A DNA stretch of 12,394 bases from Sphingomonadaceae bacterium (GTDB lineage Bacteria > Pseudomonadota > Alphaproteobacteria > Sphingomonadales > Sphingomonadaceae): assembly GCA_020446665.1 (NCBI GenBank), contig JAGREF010000069.1:1-12394 (forward strand). Direction: 5' to 3'. A program made the position numbers and the translations under genes. The notes below the pieces were generated by a model, which saw only the letters and a list, made by a program, of their open reading frames with translations, did no database searches and had not been told where the DNA came from. This document shows, one piece after another, positions 1-6,694 of this stretch. Every line of letters starts with the position of its first letter. The stretch's first letter is position 1.

Positions 1-1
1 G

Positions 2-1387
2 TCCTGCCTTTATGAAGGCAGCAATCTGCCCTTTGACAAGGCGCTGGAAGTGGAAGTGAAATATTTCCTCACCCTGCTGGCCGGGCCGGTATCCAAGAAC
101 ATGATCCGCTCGCTCTTCGTCAACAAGCAGGCGCTGGAGAAAGGCGCAGCACGCCCGGCAGACGTGCCCGCGCTTGATCTGAAGAAGGTTGGCGTGCTCG
201 GCGCGGGCCTGATGGGCTCGGGCATCACCCATGTAACCGTCAAGGGCGGCATGGATGTGGTCGTGCTTGACCGGTCAGATGAAGATGCGGCCAAGGCCGT
301 CGCCTATTCGAAGAAGATCGTCGACAAGAATGTCGCCAAGGGCAAGATGACGCAGGAACAGGCGGATGCCTTCATGGCGAAAATCACGCCGACGACTGAC
401 TATGCGATGCTGGCAGATTGCGATCTGGTGATCGAGGCGGTGTTCGAACTGCCCGATGTGAAGAAGGATGTGATCGAGAAGGCAGAAGCGGCGATCCGTC
501 CCGATGTGATCCTGGCCTCCAACACCTCGACCATTCCGATTGGCAATCTGGCGAAATTCTCCAGCCACCCGGACAAGTTCATCGGCATGCATTTCTTCTC
601 CCCGGTGGAGCGTATGCCGCTGCTGGAAATCATCCCGCATGAAGGGACCGGCGATGCCGCGCTGGCGGCTGCGTTTGATTACAACAAGCGCATTCGCAAG
701 ACGCCGATCGTGGTCAAGGATGTGCGCGGTTTCTACACCAATCAGGTGGTGCCGCCCTATCTCGGCGAAGCAGTGCATATGGTGATGGAAGGGATCAGCC
801 CTGCGCTGATCGAGAATGTCGCCAAGAATATGGGTATGCCTATCGGCCCGCTGGCGCTGATGGACGAAACCACGCTCAAGCTGGGCGCGGATATCCTCAA
901 ATCGACCAAGCAGGAAATGGGCGATGCCTATGTCCCGAGCGGGCTGGAGCCGTTCTATGAATTGATGGTCGATCAGCTGGGCCGCTCTGGCCGCCGTTTT
1001 GGCAAGGGCTTTTACGACTATGCAGAAGACGGCAAACGCCTGGGCTTGTGGCAGGGAATGGCAGATCATTATGCGCCAGCGGACCCGCAGCCCAGCGCAG
1101 AGGAAGTGAAAGAGCGGCTGCTCTATGCGCAGCTGGTGCCTGCCGCGCGTTGCTATGCCGATGGTGTGGTGCACGATCCGCAAAGCGCGGATTTGGGCGC
1201 GATCCTTGGCTGGGGCTTCCCCCCCTATATGGGCGGCCCGCTGGCACATATCGACACGATTGGTGCGAGCGCGTTCGTCTCTGTCGCAGATCGGCTGGCG
1301 CAGCAGCATGGCCATCGTTTTGCCGTGCCGGACATGTTCCGCGACATGGCGGCGAGTGCAGGCACGCTTTACAAGGCGGCTGCGTAA
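2..1387 (+). CDS. 3-hydroxyacyl-CoA dehydrogenase, FadB/FadJ-type multifunctional beta-oxidation protein (5' end missing)
   Basis: Oxidises L-3-hydroxyacyl-CoA to 3-ketoacyl-CoA with NAD+ in fatty-acid beta-oxidation. The frame is open to the left edge, and the first visible residues (SCLYEGSNLPFDKALEVEVK) resemble the linker after a crotonase domain in FadB/FadJ proteins, so the gene is 5'-truncated and the GTG at 50 is internal. About 461 residues are visible. Counting from the GTG at 50, the NAD-binding Rossmann motif GAGLMGSG is at 51-58, the SNTS segment at 157-160, and the HFFSP signature with the presumed catalytic His at 181-185 (HFFNP in many relatives). The C-terminal helical domain follows, ending with the GWGFPPYMGGP signature. 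An N-terminal enoyl-CoA hydratase domain is expected off-window but not seen. A thiolase partner gene, common beside this family, is also not in view. Family assignment is firm; chain-length preference is unknown. Confidence 0.93.
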   Translation, partial: SCLYEGSNLPFDKALEVEVKYFLTLLAGPVSKNMIRSLFVNKQALEKGAARPADVPALDLKKVGVLGAGLMGSGITHVTVKGGMDVVVLDRSDEDAAKAVAYSKKIVDKNVAKGKMTQEQADAFMAKITPTTDYAMLADCDLVIEAVFELPDVKKDVIEKAEAAIRPDVILASNTSTIPIGNLAKFSSHPDKFIGMHFFSPVERMPLLEIIPHEGTGDAALAAAFDYNKRIRKTPIVVKDVRGFYTNQVVPPYLGEAVHMVMEGISPALIENVAKNMGMPIGPLALMDETTLKLGADILKSTKQEMGDAYVPSGLEPFYELMVDQLGRSGRRFGKGFYDYAEDGKRLGLWQGMADHYAPADPQPSAEEVKERLLYAQLVPAARCYADGVVHDPQSADLGAILGWGFPPYMGGPLAHIDTIGASAFVSVADRLAQQHGHRFAVPDMFRDMAASAGTLYKAAA

Positions 1388-1411
1388 CTTTGAGCGTTGC
1401 TGATGTGAATT

Positions 1412-1447
1412 GGCGGAGTGCCCCCCGGGGGCGCTCCGCCATTTTCT
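1412..1447 (+). terminator. Rho-independent terminator after the dehydrogenase gene
   Basis: An inverted repeat begins 24 bases after the dehydrogenase stop codon. GGCGGAGTGCCCC pairs with GGGGCGCTCCGCC, about 12-13 pairs with one T-G wobble and a tight C/G loop, and the downstream side reads ATTTTCTTT. The T-rich tail lies only on the plus-strand side, so it should mainly stop transcription of the dehydrogenase gene. The stem could also slow transcripts of the convergent transporter gene, which ends at 1458. Confidence 0.75.
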
Positions 1448-1457
1448 TTACCTGGCC

Positions 1458-2117
1458 TCAGTCCAGCCTCTTCGCTAACCCTACCGCCAGCATGATCAGT
1501 GGCGGCACGACGAGGAAGGACAGGACCACCTTGGCCAGCACCTGCCCCAGCATCAGATCTGCAATGGGGAAGGAGCCATAAAAGGCCAGCGTGATGAAGA
1601 TCACCGAATCCAGCGCCTGGCTCAGTGCCGAGGCAATCCCGCCGCGCAGCATCATCCAAATGCCGTTATAGGCCCCGCTGGCATTCTTGCCCCGCAAGGC
1701 ATCGAAGATCCACACATTGAGCAGCAGGGAAACGCCATAGGCGACCGGCCCGGCGGCCATGATCCGCGGCGTGCTGGACAGTACCCGCTCAAACGCTGCC
1801 AGATTTTCTGGCGGCATGTCCTTCGACGCAGGCAGGCTCAGCACCAGCGCGATCAGGCCGATGGAAACGGCCAGCGGCAGGAAGCCCCACAACACCAGCC
1901 GGTCTGCTGTTTTGCGTCCGTAAAGCTGGGCGATTGCGCTGGACAGCACAACCAGCAGCAGAAAGGCGAAAATCCCCGCTTCCACGGCCAACTGGCCAAA
2001 GGCAACCTGCTTGAACGCCAGCACACCGGCGATCACGGTCATGCCGCCATAGAGCATGCTCAATATGAACAGGGGACGGGGGATGCCCGGCAGCGCGGGG
2101 CCTGGTGTCTCGGTCAT
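1458..2117 (-). CDS. yhhQ: YhhQ-type queuosine precursor transporter (VUT/DUF165 family)
   Basis: Predicted inner-membrane importer of queuosine precursors (preQ0/preQ1 in the E. coli YhhQ family), which feed tRNA queuosine modification. The 219-residue product is almost entirely hydrophobic, with about six membrane segments: near 15-37, 43-66, 76-95, 120-138, 155-180 and 187-213. The MLYGGMTVIAGVLAFKQV opening and the late SALSQALDSVIFITLAFYG segment, with its polar Ser/Gln/Asp residues inside a membrane helix, are typical of this family. Length is usual. The ATG at 2117 gives the expected short cytoplasmic N terminus, but I see no clear Shine-Dalgarno sequence. No queuosine biosynthesis gene is adjacent, and no preQ1 riboswitch was recognised upstream. 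The gene is divergent from the 2OG oxygenase gene. Confidence 0.85.
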   Translation of the reverse strand: MTETPGPALPGIPRPLFILSMLYGGMTVIAGVLAFKQVAFGQLAVEAGIFAFLLLVVLSSAIAQLYGRKTADRLVLWGFLPLAVSIGLIALVLSLPASKDMPPENLAAFERVLSSTPRIMAAGPVAYGVSLLLNVWIFDALRGKNASGAYNGIWMMLRGGIASALSQALDSVIFITLAFYGSFPIADLMLGQVLAKVVLSFLVVPPLIMLAVGLAKRLD

Positions 2118-2167
2118 GGACGAGGCTTATTCCGAATACGCCGGAATGGGAAGCAGGAAGGATGCGT

Positions 2168-2187
2168 TGTTTGATCTATACCAAACA
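2168..2187. promoter_or_regulatory. Dyad with near-consensus FNR/FnrL-type box in a divergent intergenic region
   Basis: The 159-bp gap between the divergent transporter and oxygenase genes contains TGTTTG-N8-CAAACA, a perfect 6-bp dyad. Nested in it, at 2171-2184, is TTGAT-CTAT-ACCAA. This matches nine of the ten defined bases of the FNR-family consensus TTGAT-N4-ATCAA. It lies about 93 bases upstream of the oxygenase start and 54 bases upstream of the transporter start, so either gene could be controlled. The motif is visible in the sequence; binding by an oxygen-responsive regulator is inference. I could not place convincing -35/-10 elements around it. Confidence 0.35.
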
Positions 2188-2276
2188 GCCCCTTGTCTAT
2201 CACTGCTAAGCGCGCGAAAGACCAAGAATTAGTTAGGACGGCCTGTGCGCCGGTCCCCGCCGACAAAGGTTTCTGA

Positions 2277-3206
2277 ATGTCCGACATTGCATCCGTTTCG
2301 CTTGCCCAGCCGCTGGAGAATATTTCCGAAGAACTGGGCCGCAGCTTTTCCGAATATGGCTTCGCCGTAATCCGCGACCACGGCATCCCGCAGGAGCTGA
2401 TTGCCCGCGCGGAAGAAATGAGCCGCGCTTTCTTTGCGCTGCCGACCGGGATCAAGCAGGCCTATCATATCCCCGGCGGAGGTGGTGCACGTGGCTACAC
2501 CCCGTTTGGCACGGAGAAGGCAAAGGATGCCGAAATCTTCGACCTCAAGGAATTCTGGCATGTCGGGCGAAGCCTGCCTGACGGGCATCCCCTGTCAGAC
2601 TATATGCCGCCCAATATCTGGCCGGGCGAGATCGAGGGTTTCCGGGAGACCTTTGAAACGCTCTATGCCGAATTCGAAAAGGCGGGTGACCGGGTGCTGC
2701 GCGCCATCGCGATTCATTTGGGTCTGGCGGAGGACTGGTTCGTTCCCACAGTGGAAGACGGCAATTCCGTGATGCGCCTGCTCCATTACCCCCCGCTGCC
2801 GAAGGATGCGCCTGATGGTGCCGTGCGTGCCGCGGAACATGGGGATATCAATACCATTACGCTGCTGCTGGGTGCGGAAGAGGCCGGGCTGGAACTGCGC
2901 AACCGGCAGGGCGAATGGATCCCGGTCAAGCCGCCGCAGGGGGCGCTCGCTGTCAATATTGGCGACATGCTCGACCGGCTGACCAACTCGAAATTGCGGT
3001 CCACCAATCACCGTGTGGTCAATCCGGTCGGCGCGGCAAAGGATCGTGCGCGCTTTTCCATGCCGTTCTTCCTGCATTTCCGGCCTGATTTCATGATCGA
3101 AACGCTGCCATCCTGTATCGACCCGGCCATGCCCGATGCGCATCCGGAGCCGATCTCCAGCCATGATTTCCTGCTGCAGCGCCTGCGCGAGATAAATCTC
3201 GCCTGA
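2277..3206 (+). CDS. Isopenicillin N synthase-like 2-oxoglutarate/Fe(II) oxygenase
   Basis: Non-haem iron oxygenase of the double-stranded beta-helix superfamily (IPNS/ACC-oxidase/flavonoid-dioxygenase branch), expected to be cytoplasmic and usually to couple 2-oxoglutarate decarboxylation to substrate oxidation. The 309-residue product has the N-terminal half typical of the branch (ISEELGRSFSEYGFAVIRDHGI, near 16-37) and RGYTPFG at 72-78. The iron triad is visible: H188-x-D190 in AAEHGDINT and the distal H245 in STNHRVV. The co-substrate carboxylate-binding pair is R259 and S261 in RARFS. All catalytic residues are present and length is normal. AAAGG lies about seven bases before the ATG and supports the start. 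The physiological substrate cannot be read from sequence. Beta-lactam synthesis is not implied, since no NRPS or cephem genes are nearby. Confidence 0.88.
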   Translation: MSDIASVSLAQPLENISEELGRSFSEYGFAVIRDHGIPQELIARAEEMSRAFFALPTGIKQAYHIPGGGGARGYTPFGTEKAKDAEIFDLKEFWHVGRSLPDGHPLSDYMPPNIWPGEIEGFRETFETLYAEFEKAGDRVLRAIAIHLGLAEDWFVPTVEDGNSVMRLLHYPPLPKDAPDGAVRAAEHGDINTITLLLGAEEAGLELRNRQGEWIPVKPPQGALAVNIGDMLDRLTNSKLRSTNHRVVNPVGAAKDRARFSMPFFLHFRPDFMIETLPSCIDPAMPDAHPEPISSHDFLLQRLREINLA

Positions 3207-3207
3207 T

Positions 3208-3231
3208 AGGGAAATGGGGGGCATTCCCTTT
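3208..3231 (+). terminator. Weak hairpin after the oxygenase gene, possible attenuator or terminator
   Basis: Immediately after the oxygenase stop codon, AGGGAA(A)TG pairs with CATTCCCT: eight pairs, one bulged A and a five-G loop. It is followed by only a short TT before CG. It might partly separate the oxygenase from the TonB-like gene 27 bases further on. The T-run is too short for a confident terminator. Confidence 0.35.
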
Positions 3232-3257
3232 CGTGCCGAATGGGTTAAATTGCGCAG

Positions 3258-3992
3258 ATGGAGAGCGAACCGACCCGCTATGCTGACCGGCGCAAGCCGC
3301 TCAGCATCCCCCGGCTGATCCTGATCGGCCTGCTGCATCTGTTTGCCATTTACGCTCTGGCGCGGGCCTTCGCCCCGGATTTTGTCGCGCCAGTCGAACG
3401 TGAAGTGCTGTCGACTTTCTCTGTCACCGTCACCACGCCGGAAGAGCCACCGGAAGAGGCGGAGCCGCTGCCCGATGAAGGGGCAGCAGGCGAAGCGGGC
3501 AAGCAGGCCGTGCCCAAGCCGGTGACGGCGGAAAAACCGAAGATCAAGGTGAAGGAAGACAAGCCCGTGCCGCGCGCATCCTCCACCGGCGCCGCGAATA
3601 ATTCTGGCGCGCGGGACCAGGGCGATGGCACCGGCGCTGCGGGTGACGGGATGGGAACAGGATCGGGCCGGGGTGGCGGCGGGCAGGGCGGCATTGCCGT
3701 GACCAAGCCGGTCAAGATCGCCGGAGACATCAATTCCGCGCGCGATTTCCCTGTGCCCGCAGGCGGACGCGAGGCGCGCTTTGGCAATCAGGTGATTGTT
3801 TACATGACCGTCGGCGTCGATGGCCGGGCCTCCAATTGCCGGATCCAGAAACCCAGCGGTGATCCGGAGGCTGACCGTATCGTCTGCCAGCTGGCGGTGG
3901 AACGATTCCGCTTCAAACCGGCGACCAATGCCGATGGCAATCCGGTTCCGGCCACCTATGGCTGGCAACAGCAATGGTTTGCTGCGAAGTGA
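3258..3992 (+). CDS. TonB-family energy transducer protein
   Basis: Predicted inner-membrane-anchored, periplasm-spanning protein of the TonB superfamily, which passes proton-motive-force energy from ExbB/ExbD to outer-membrane receptors. The 244-residue product has a basic N terminus (YADRRKPLS), one hydrophobic anchor near 18-38, and a Pro/Glu then Lys/Pro-rich spacer at about 58-106 (EEPPEEAEPLPDE, KPKIKVKEDKP). A Gly-rich stretch follows at 111-146, then a C-terminal TonB-type domain at about 155-244 (VIVYMTVGVDGRASNCRIQKPS ... RFRFKPATNADGNPV). C194 and C210 could form a disulfide in the periplasm. No exbB, exbD or receptor gene is adjacent, so it is an orphan here. The start was chosen because it places the anchor correctly; no strong ribosome-binding site precedes it. 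A TonB-like protein serving another export or envelope role remains possible. Confidence 0.85.
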   Translation: MESEPTRYADRRKPLSIPRLILIGLLHLFAIYALARAFAPDFVAPVEREVLSTFSVTVTTPEEPPEEAEPLPDEGAAGEAGKQAVPKPVTAEKPKIKVKEDKPVPRASSTGAANNSGARDQGDGTGAAGDGMGTGSGRGGGGQGGIAVTKPVKIAGDINSARDFPVPAGGREARFGNQVIVYMTVGVDGRASNCRIQKPSGDPEADRIVCQLAVERFRFKPATNADGNPVPATYGWQQQWFAAK

Positions 3993-4005
3993 ACTGGATT
4001 GGGGC

Positions 4006-4032
4006 GGTTATCAGGAATTTCCTTGCGTAACC
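4006..4032. promoter_or_regulatory. Nested inverted repeat upstream of manC
   Basis: GGTTA (4006-4010) and TAACC (4028-4032) flank a perfect inner dyad, AGGAA-T-TTCCT (4013-4023). The two dyad centres are one base apart. It lies in the 108-bp gap between the TonB-like stop codon and the chosen manC start, 69-95 bases before that start. No T-run follows, so it does not look like an intrinsic terminator. An operator or weak mRNA hairpin is possible. Function is inferred from symmetry only. Confidence 0.22.
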
Positions 4033-4100
4033 TGTTTGCAATGGCGAAGGCCTAGCGCCTCTGTCGTAGCGTAACATGACCAGTGAGTGACAAAGCCAAA

Positions 4101-5129
4101 ATGACTTCCATCCATCCGGTAATCCTGTGCGGCGGTATCGGTTCACGCCTCTGGCCCCGCAGCCGCGCGGCGATGCCCAAGCCCTTCCTGCCGCTGGTGG
4201 GAGAACGCACCCTGTTCGAAGCGACGCTGGATCGCTGTGCAGACGGGGCCAATTTCGCAGCTCCGGTGGTTGTTACCGGCGCGCAGCACCTTGCTCATGT
4301 CGAGGCACAGGGTAGCGCCGGGATGCAGGTGATCGTCGAACCGATGGGCAAGAATACCGCGCCCGCCATCGCGCTGGCTGCGCATCGCCTGCCCGCCGAT
4401 GCGATCATGCTGGTTTGCCCCAGTGACCATCATATTGCCAATACGCCCGCCTTTGTCGCGGCTGCGCAAGCCGCTGCCAAACTGGCTGCAGATGATTGGA
4501 TGGTTTCTTTCGGGATTGAGCCCAAGGCGCCTGAAACCGGCTTTGGCTATATCAAACAGGCAGAGCCTATTCCAGGCGGATACCGGATCGAGCGCTTTGT
4601 CGAGAAGCCGGACCTTGAGCGGGCCAGGGCTTTCCTCGCCGAAGGGGGCTATTTCTGGAATGGCGGCATCTTCGCCTTCCGCGCCGGAGCCTTCCTGGCC
4701 GAACTGGCCCGGCACCGCCCGGATATGGCGGCGCAGGTGGCGCAGGCGGTAGAACTTGGCAAGGCGGAAGGCGCGCGCTTTCATCCCGACGAGCAGGCCT
4801 TTGGTGCAACTGCCGGGGATTCAGTCGACTACGCCGTGATGGAAAACACCGCCCGCGCTGCGGTGGTGCCGGTCGATATGGGCTGGTCCGATATCGGCAA
4901 TTGGGAAGCCTTGCGCGATGCGCGTGCCTGCGATGATTGCGGCAATCACGCTGCGGGCTGGGTCGAGCTGGTCGATTGCAGCAATGTGATGGTGGAAACT
5001 GACGGCCCGCGTGTCTCCGTCATCGGGCTCGAAAATGTTGTGGTCGTCGTCGACGGTGATGATGTTCTGATTACCACGACTGCGGGCGCGCAAAAGGTCG
5101 GCAAGCTCGGCGGAGCGGTTAACCAGTGA
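4101..5129 (+). CDS. manC: Mannose-1-phosphate guanylyltransferase (GDP-mannose pyrophosphorylase), single-domain form
   Basis: Converts mannose-1-phosphate and GTP to GDP-mannose, precursor of mannose-, fucose- or rhamnose-containing surface polysaccharides; cytoplasmic. From the ATG at 4101 (342 residues), the nucleotidyltransferase signature GGIGSRLWPRSR is near 11-22 with PKPF at 26-29. Then come EPMGKNTAPA (80-89), PSDHHI (107-112), FVEKP (166-170) and WNGGIFAF (186-193), and later MGWSDIGNW. The C-terminal tail is a short beta-rich region without the isomerase cupin that makes AlgA/ManC bifunctional enzymes about 470-480 residues. That activity is supplied by the adjacent manA. An in-frame GTG at 4083 would add six residues. 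I prefer 4101 because family members usually have few residues before VILCGG, but neither start has a good ribosome-binding site. The 3' end overlaps manA by four bases. Confidence 0.9.
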   Translation: MTSIHPVILCGGIGSRLWPRSRAAMPKPFLPLVGERTLFEATLDRCADGANFAAPVVVTGAQHLAHVEAQGSAGMQVIVEPMGKNTAPAIALAAHRLPADAIMLVCPSDHHIANTPAFVAAAQAAAKLAADDWMVSFGIEPKAPETGFGYIKQAEPIPGGYRIERFVEKPDLERARAFLAEGGYFWNGGIFAFRAGAFLAELARHRPDMAAQVAQAVELGKAEGARFHPDEQAFGATAGDSVDYAVMENTARAAVVPVDMGWSDIGNWEALRDARACDDCGNHAAGWVELVDCSNVMVETDGPRVSVIGLENVVVVVDGDDVLITTTAGAQKVGKLGGAVNQ

Positions 5130-5947
5130 GCATGGCGCACCTGCTGCCCACGCGGATGGTGGAGAAGGTCTGGGGTCGCGACGCGCTGCCCGCGCCTTTC
5201 TCTGCGTCCGATGGGCAGCGGATTGGCGAAATCTGGTTCGAACCGCCGCCAGAGCTGGACGCGCTGCTGGTCAAATATCTCTTCACCAGCGACAAGCTTT
5301 CTGTGCAGGTTCATCCCAATGATGCGCAGGCACCGGCGGGTAGCAACGGCAAGGAAGAGTGCTGGCTCGTGCTCGATGCAGAGCCGGAGGCAAAGCTGGC
5401 GATCGGCTTCCGTCAGGATGTGACCGTAGAGCAGATGCGCGCGGGGGCGCTGGATGGCTCGATCGAGCACATGCTCGAATGGCATGACGCCAGGCCGGGC
5501 GACTTTTTCTACATTCCGGCGGGCACAGTCCATGCGATTGGCCCCGGCCTGTCCTTGGTGGAAGTGCAGCAGAATTCCGACATTACCTATCGCTTCTACG
5601 ATTATGGCCGCCCGCGCGACTTGCATCTGGAAGAGAGCTTGTCTGTTGCGCTCGGCACGCCGCATGGAGCGGAGCACCGGGCCAGCTTGCCGGAACAGGG
5701 CAGCATGACACTGGTCGATGGGCCGCATTTCCTGCTCGACCGGCTGGATGGCCGGCCAGATGCACAGCTGCTCGCACGCTATGCTGCGCCCTTGCTGGTC
5801 CTGCCATTGGCAGGGGAGGCGCGCTTGGGTGATACACGAATAGGCGCGGGTGAATGCGCCCTGGCGCCATCGCTCGATGCGGTCGATTTCAGCGCCTGCC
5901 AGCGGGCCTTGCTGACTGCGCCAGTGTCGGGGCCGGCGACGGGATGA
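5126..5947 (+). CDS. manA: Mannose-6-phosphate isomerase, short type I (class I PMI)
   Basis: Zinc-dependent cupin enzyme interconverting fructose-6-phosphate and mannose-6-phosphate, the entry step to GDP-mannose. The 273-residue product carries the expected metal-site elements in order: QVHPND with Q61 and H63, KEECW with Glu at 77-78, PAGTVHAIG with H136, and the active-site stretch EVQQNSDITYRFYDYGR at 146-162. It is shorter than E. coli ManA (about 390) and matches the compact type with a reduced C-terminal beta domain. The GTG at 5126 shares GTGA with the manC stop codon. GGAG ten bases upstream favours this start over the ATG at 5132. The overlap indicates translational coupling, so the two enzymes should be made together. 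A phosphomannomutase to link them is not in the window. Confidence 0.9.
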   Translation: MSMAHLLPTRMVEKVWGRDALPAPFSASDGQRIGEIWFEPPPELDALLVKYLFTSDKLSVQVHPNDAQAPAGSNGKEECWLVLDAEPEAKLAIGFRQDVTVEQMRAGALDGSIEHMLEWHDARPGDFFYIPAGTVHAIGPGLSLVEVQQNSDITYRFYDYGRPRDLHLEESLSVALGTPHGAEHRASLPEQGSMTLVDGPHFLLDRLDGRPDAQLLARYAAPLLVLPLAGEARLGDTRIGAGECALAPSLDAVDFSACQRALLTAPVSGPATG

Positions 5948-6384
5948 TCGCCCAGACCATTCAGCTGGCGCTCGCCCCGGTCTTTGTGATGGTGGCGATT
6001 GGCAGCATTCTGGCGACCCTGTCCATGCGGCTGGGGCGGATTGTTGATCGCTCGCGCGAGATGCAGGCGCTCCATGGCAAGACCGAGGGGGTGGAGCACG
6101 ATATGGTGGTATCGGAAATCCGCTCGCTCGACCGGCGCATTGCAGTGATTGGCCGTGCGATCCTGTTGCTGGTGCTGAGCGGCCTTTCCATCGGCACAAC
6201 AGTGGTGCTGCTGTTCGTGGAAGAGATCATTCGCGTTGATCTGCAGCAACTGGCCGCAGGGACCTTCATCCTCGCCATCGGCCTGCTGATGATCGCATTA
6301 TTGCTGTTCCTGATGGAAACTCGCGAAGCCTCCCGCGCCTTGCGCATCCCGCGCGAATTGCTGGAATTGCACCGCAAGCTCTAA
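5944..6384 (+). CDS. DUF2721-type small membrane protein
   Basis: A 146-residue predicted inner-membrane protein of unknown function. Three hydrophobic segments are visible, near 8-27, 68-92 and 104-124. A charged cytoplasmic-type loop, LGRIVDRSREM at 30-40 continuing through EIRSLDRRIAVIGR (58-71), separates the first two. This arrangement, with its basic Arg/Asp-rich loop, fits the DUF2721 family, although I assign it by pattern only. The ATG overlaps the manA stop codon as ATGA. A longer reading from 5854 would lie inside manA and is less likely. It is the third gene of the manC-manA operon, which may hint at an envelope role, but no catalytic motif is present. It converges on the minus-strand cluster with only 10 bases between stop codons. 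Confidence 0.75.
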   Translation: MIAQTIQLALAPVFVMVAIGSILATLSMRLGRIVDRSREMQALHGKTEGVEHDMVVSEIRSLDRRIAVIGRAILLLVLSGLSIGTTVVLLFVEEIIRVDLQQLAAGTFILAIGLLMIALLLFLMETREASRALRIPRELLELHRKL

Positions 6385-6394
6385 GGTCTTGACC

Positions 6395-6694
6395 CTAGCC
6401 GGAACCGAGCAGCTTTGTGCCCTTCTTCTGCAGGATCGGGCCAAGCATGCCTTCGACGAAGGAGAGCGCGGGTGGCAGGTCGATCACGATCACCACTTCG
6501 CTGTCCTTGATATCGACATGGCCATGCAATTCCTGCCGCATGGTGCGCACCACCATGTCCATCAGATATTCGTCGGGCCAGCTGATATCGACTTCCGCCC
6601 CGCCGGGCAGGTGGTCAGCAATTTCATGCATGCGCGAGCCAAGGCGATCCTTGGCCGCTTCGCGTTCAAGATTGTGGGGAATGGAAAGGCGCAT
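6395..6694 (-). CDS. Small PHA-granule-region-like protein (PHA_gran_rgn family, tentative)
   Basis: A 99-residue soluble protein without signal peptide or membrane segment. The sequence opens MRLSIPHNLEREAAKDRLGS and continues with alternating beta/alpha segments (GGAEVDISWPDEY, GHVDIKDSEVVIVIDLP, LSFVEGMLGPILQKKGTKLL). This resembles the short 'polyhydroxyalkanoic acid system' family found near PHA synthase genes in some bacteria, whose biochemical role is unknown. The fold pattern also recalls proteins with a START/SRPBCC-like short helix-grip, but I would not claim that. The start codon overlaps the preceding stop by one base (TGATG), so translation should be coupled to the xpaC-like gene. 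No phaC, phaR or phasin gene is nearby, so the PHA link rests on family resemblance only. Confidence 0.68.
   Translation of the reverse strand: MRLSIPHNLEREAAKDRLGSRMHEIADHLPGGAEVDISWPDEYLMDMVVRTMRQELHGHVDIKDSEVVIVIDLPPALSFVEGMLGPILQKKGTKLLGSG

Noticed and set aside
275..1315. Long minus-strand open frame, 346 codons
   Set aside because: Antisense to the dehydrogenase gene; His/Arg/Ile-rich composition with no recognisable domain, as expected from the complement of G+C-rich coding DNA.
2118..2276. Possible preQ1 riboswitch upstream of the YhhQ-type transporter
   Set aside because: I looked for the compact preQ1-I pattern on the minus strand and saw no matching stem and A-rich tail.
2595..3974. 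Minus-strand open frame of 459 codons opposite the oxygenase and TonB-like genes
   Set aside because: It spans two well-supported genes and their gap, has shadow composition and no motif.
4076..4090. Four-codon reading frame (ATG ACC AGT GAG TGA) just before manC, possible leader peptide
   Set aside because: Too short, with no ribosome-binding site and no attenuator hairpins around it; chance is the simpler explanation.
5854..5943. Longer N terminus for the DUF2721 protein
   Set aside because: It would lie wholly inside manA; the ATG at 5944 gives an ATGA overlap and a normal hydrophobic first helix.
4946..6199. Minus-strand open frame of 417 codons opposite manC, manA and DUF2721
   Set aside because: Three overlapping real genes explain the DNA; the product is Arg/Pro/Gln-rich with no domain.
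6385..6394. Small palindrome GGTC-TT-GACC near the convergent gene ends as a terminator
   Set aside because: The two-base loop is too tight and no T-run follows on either strand.
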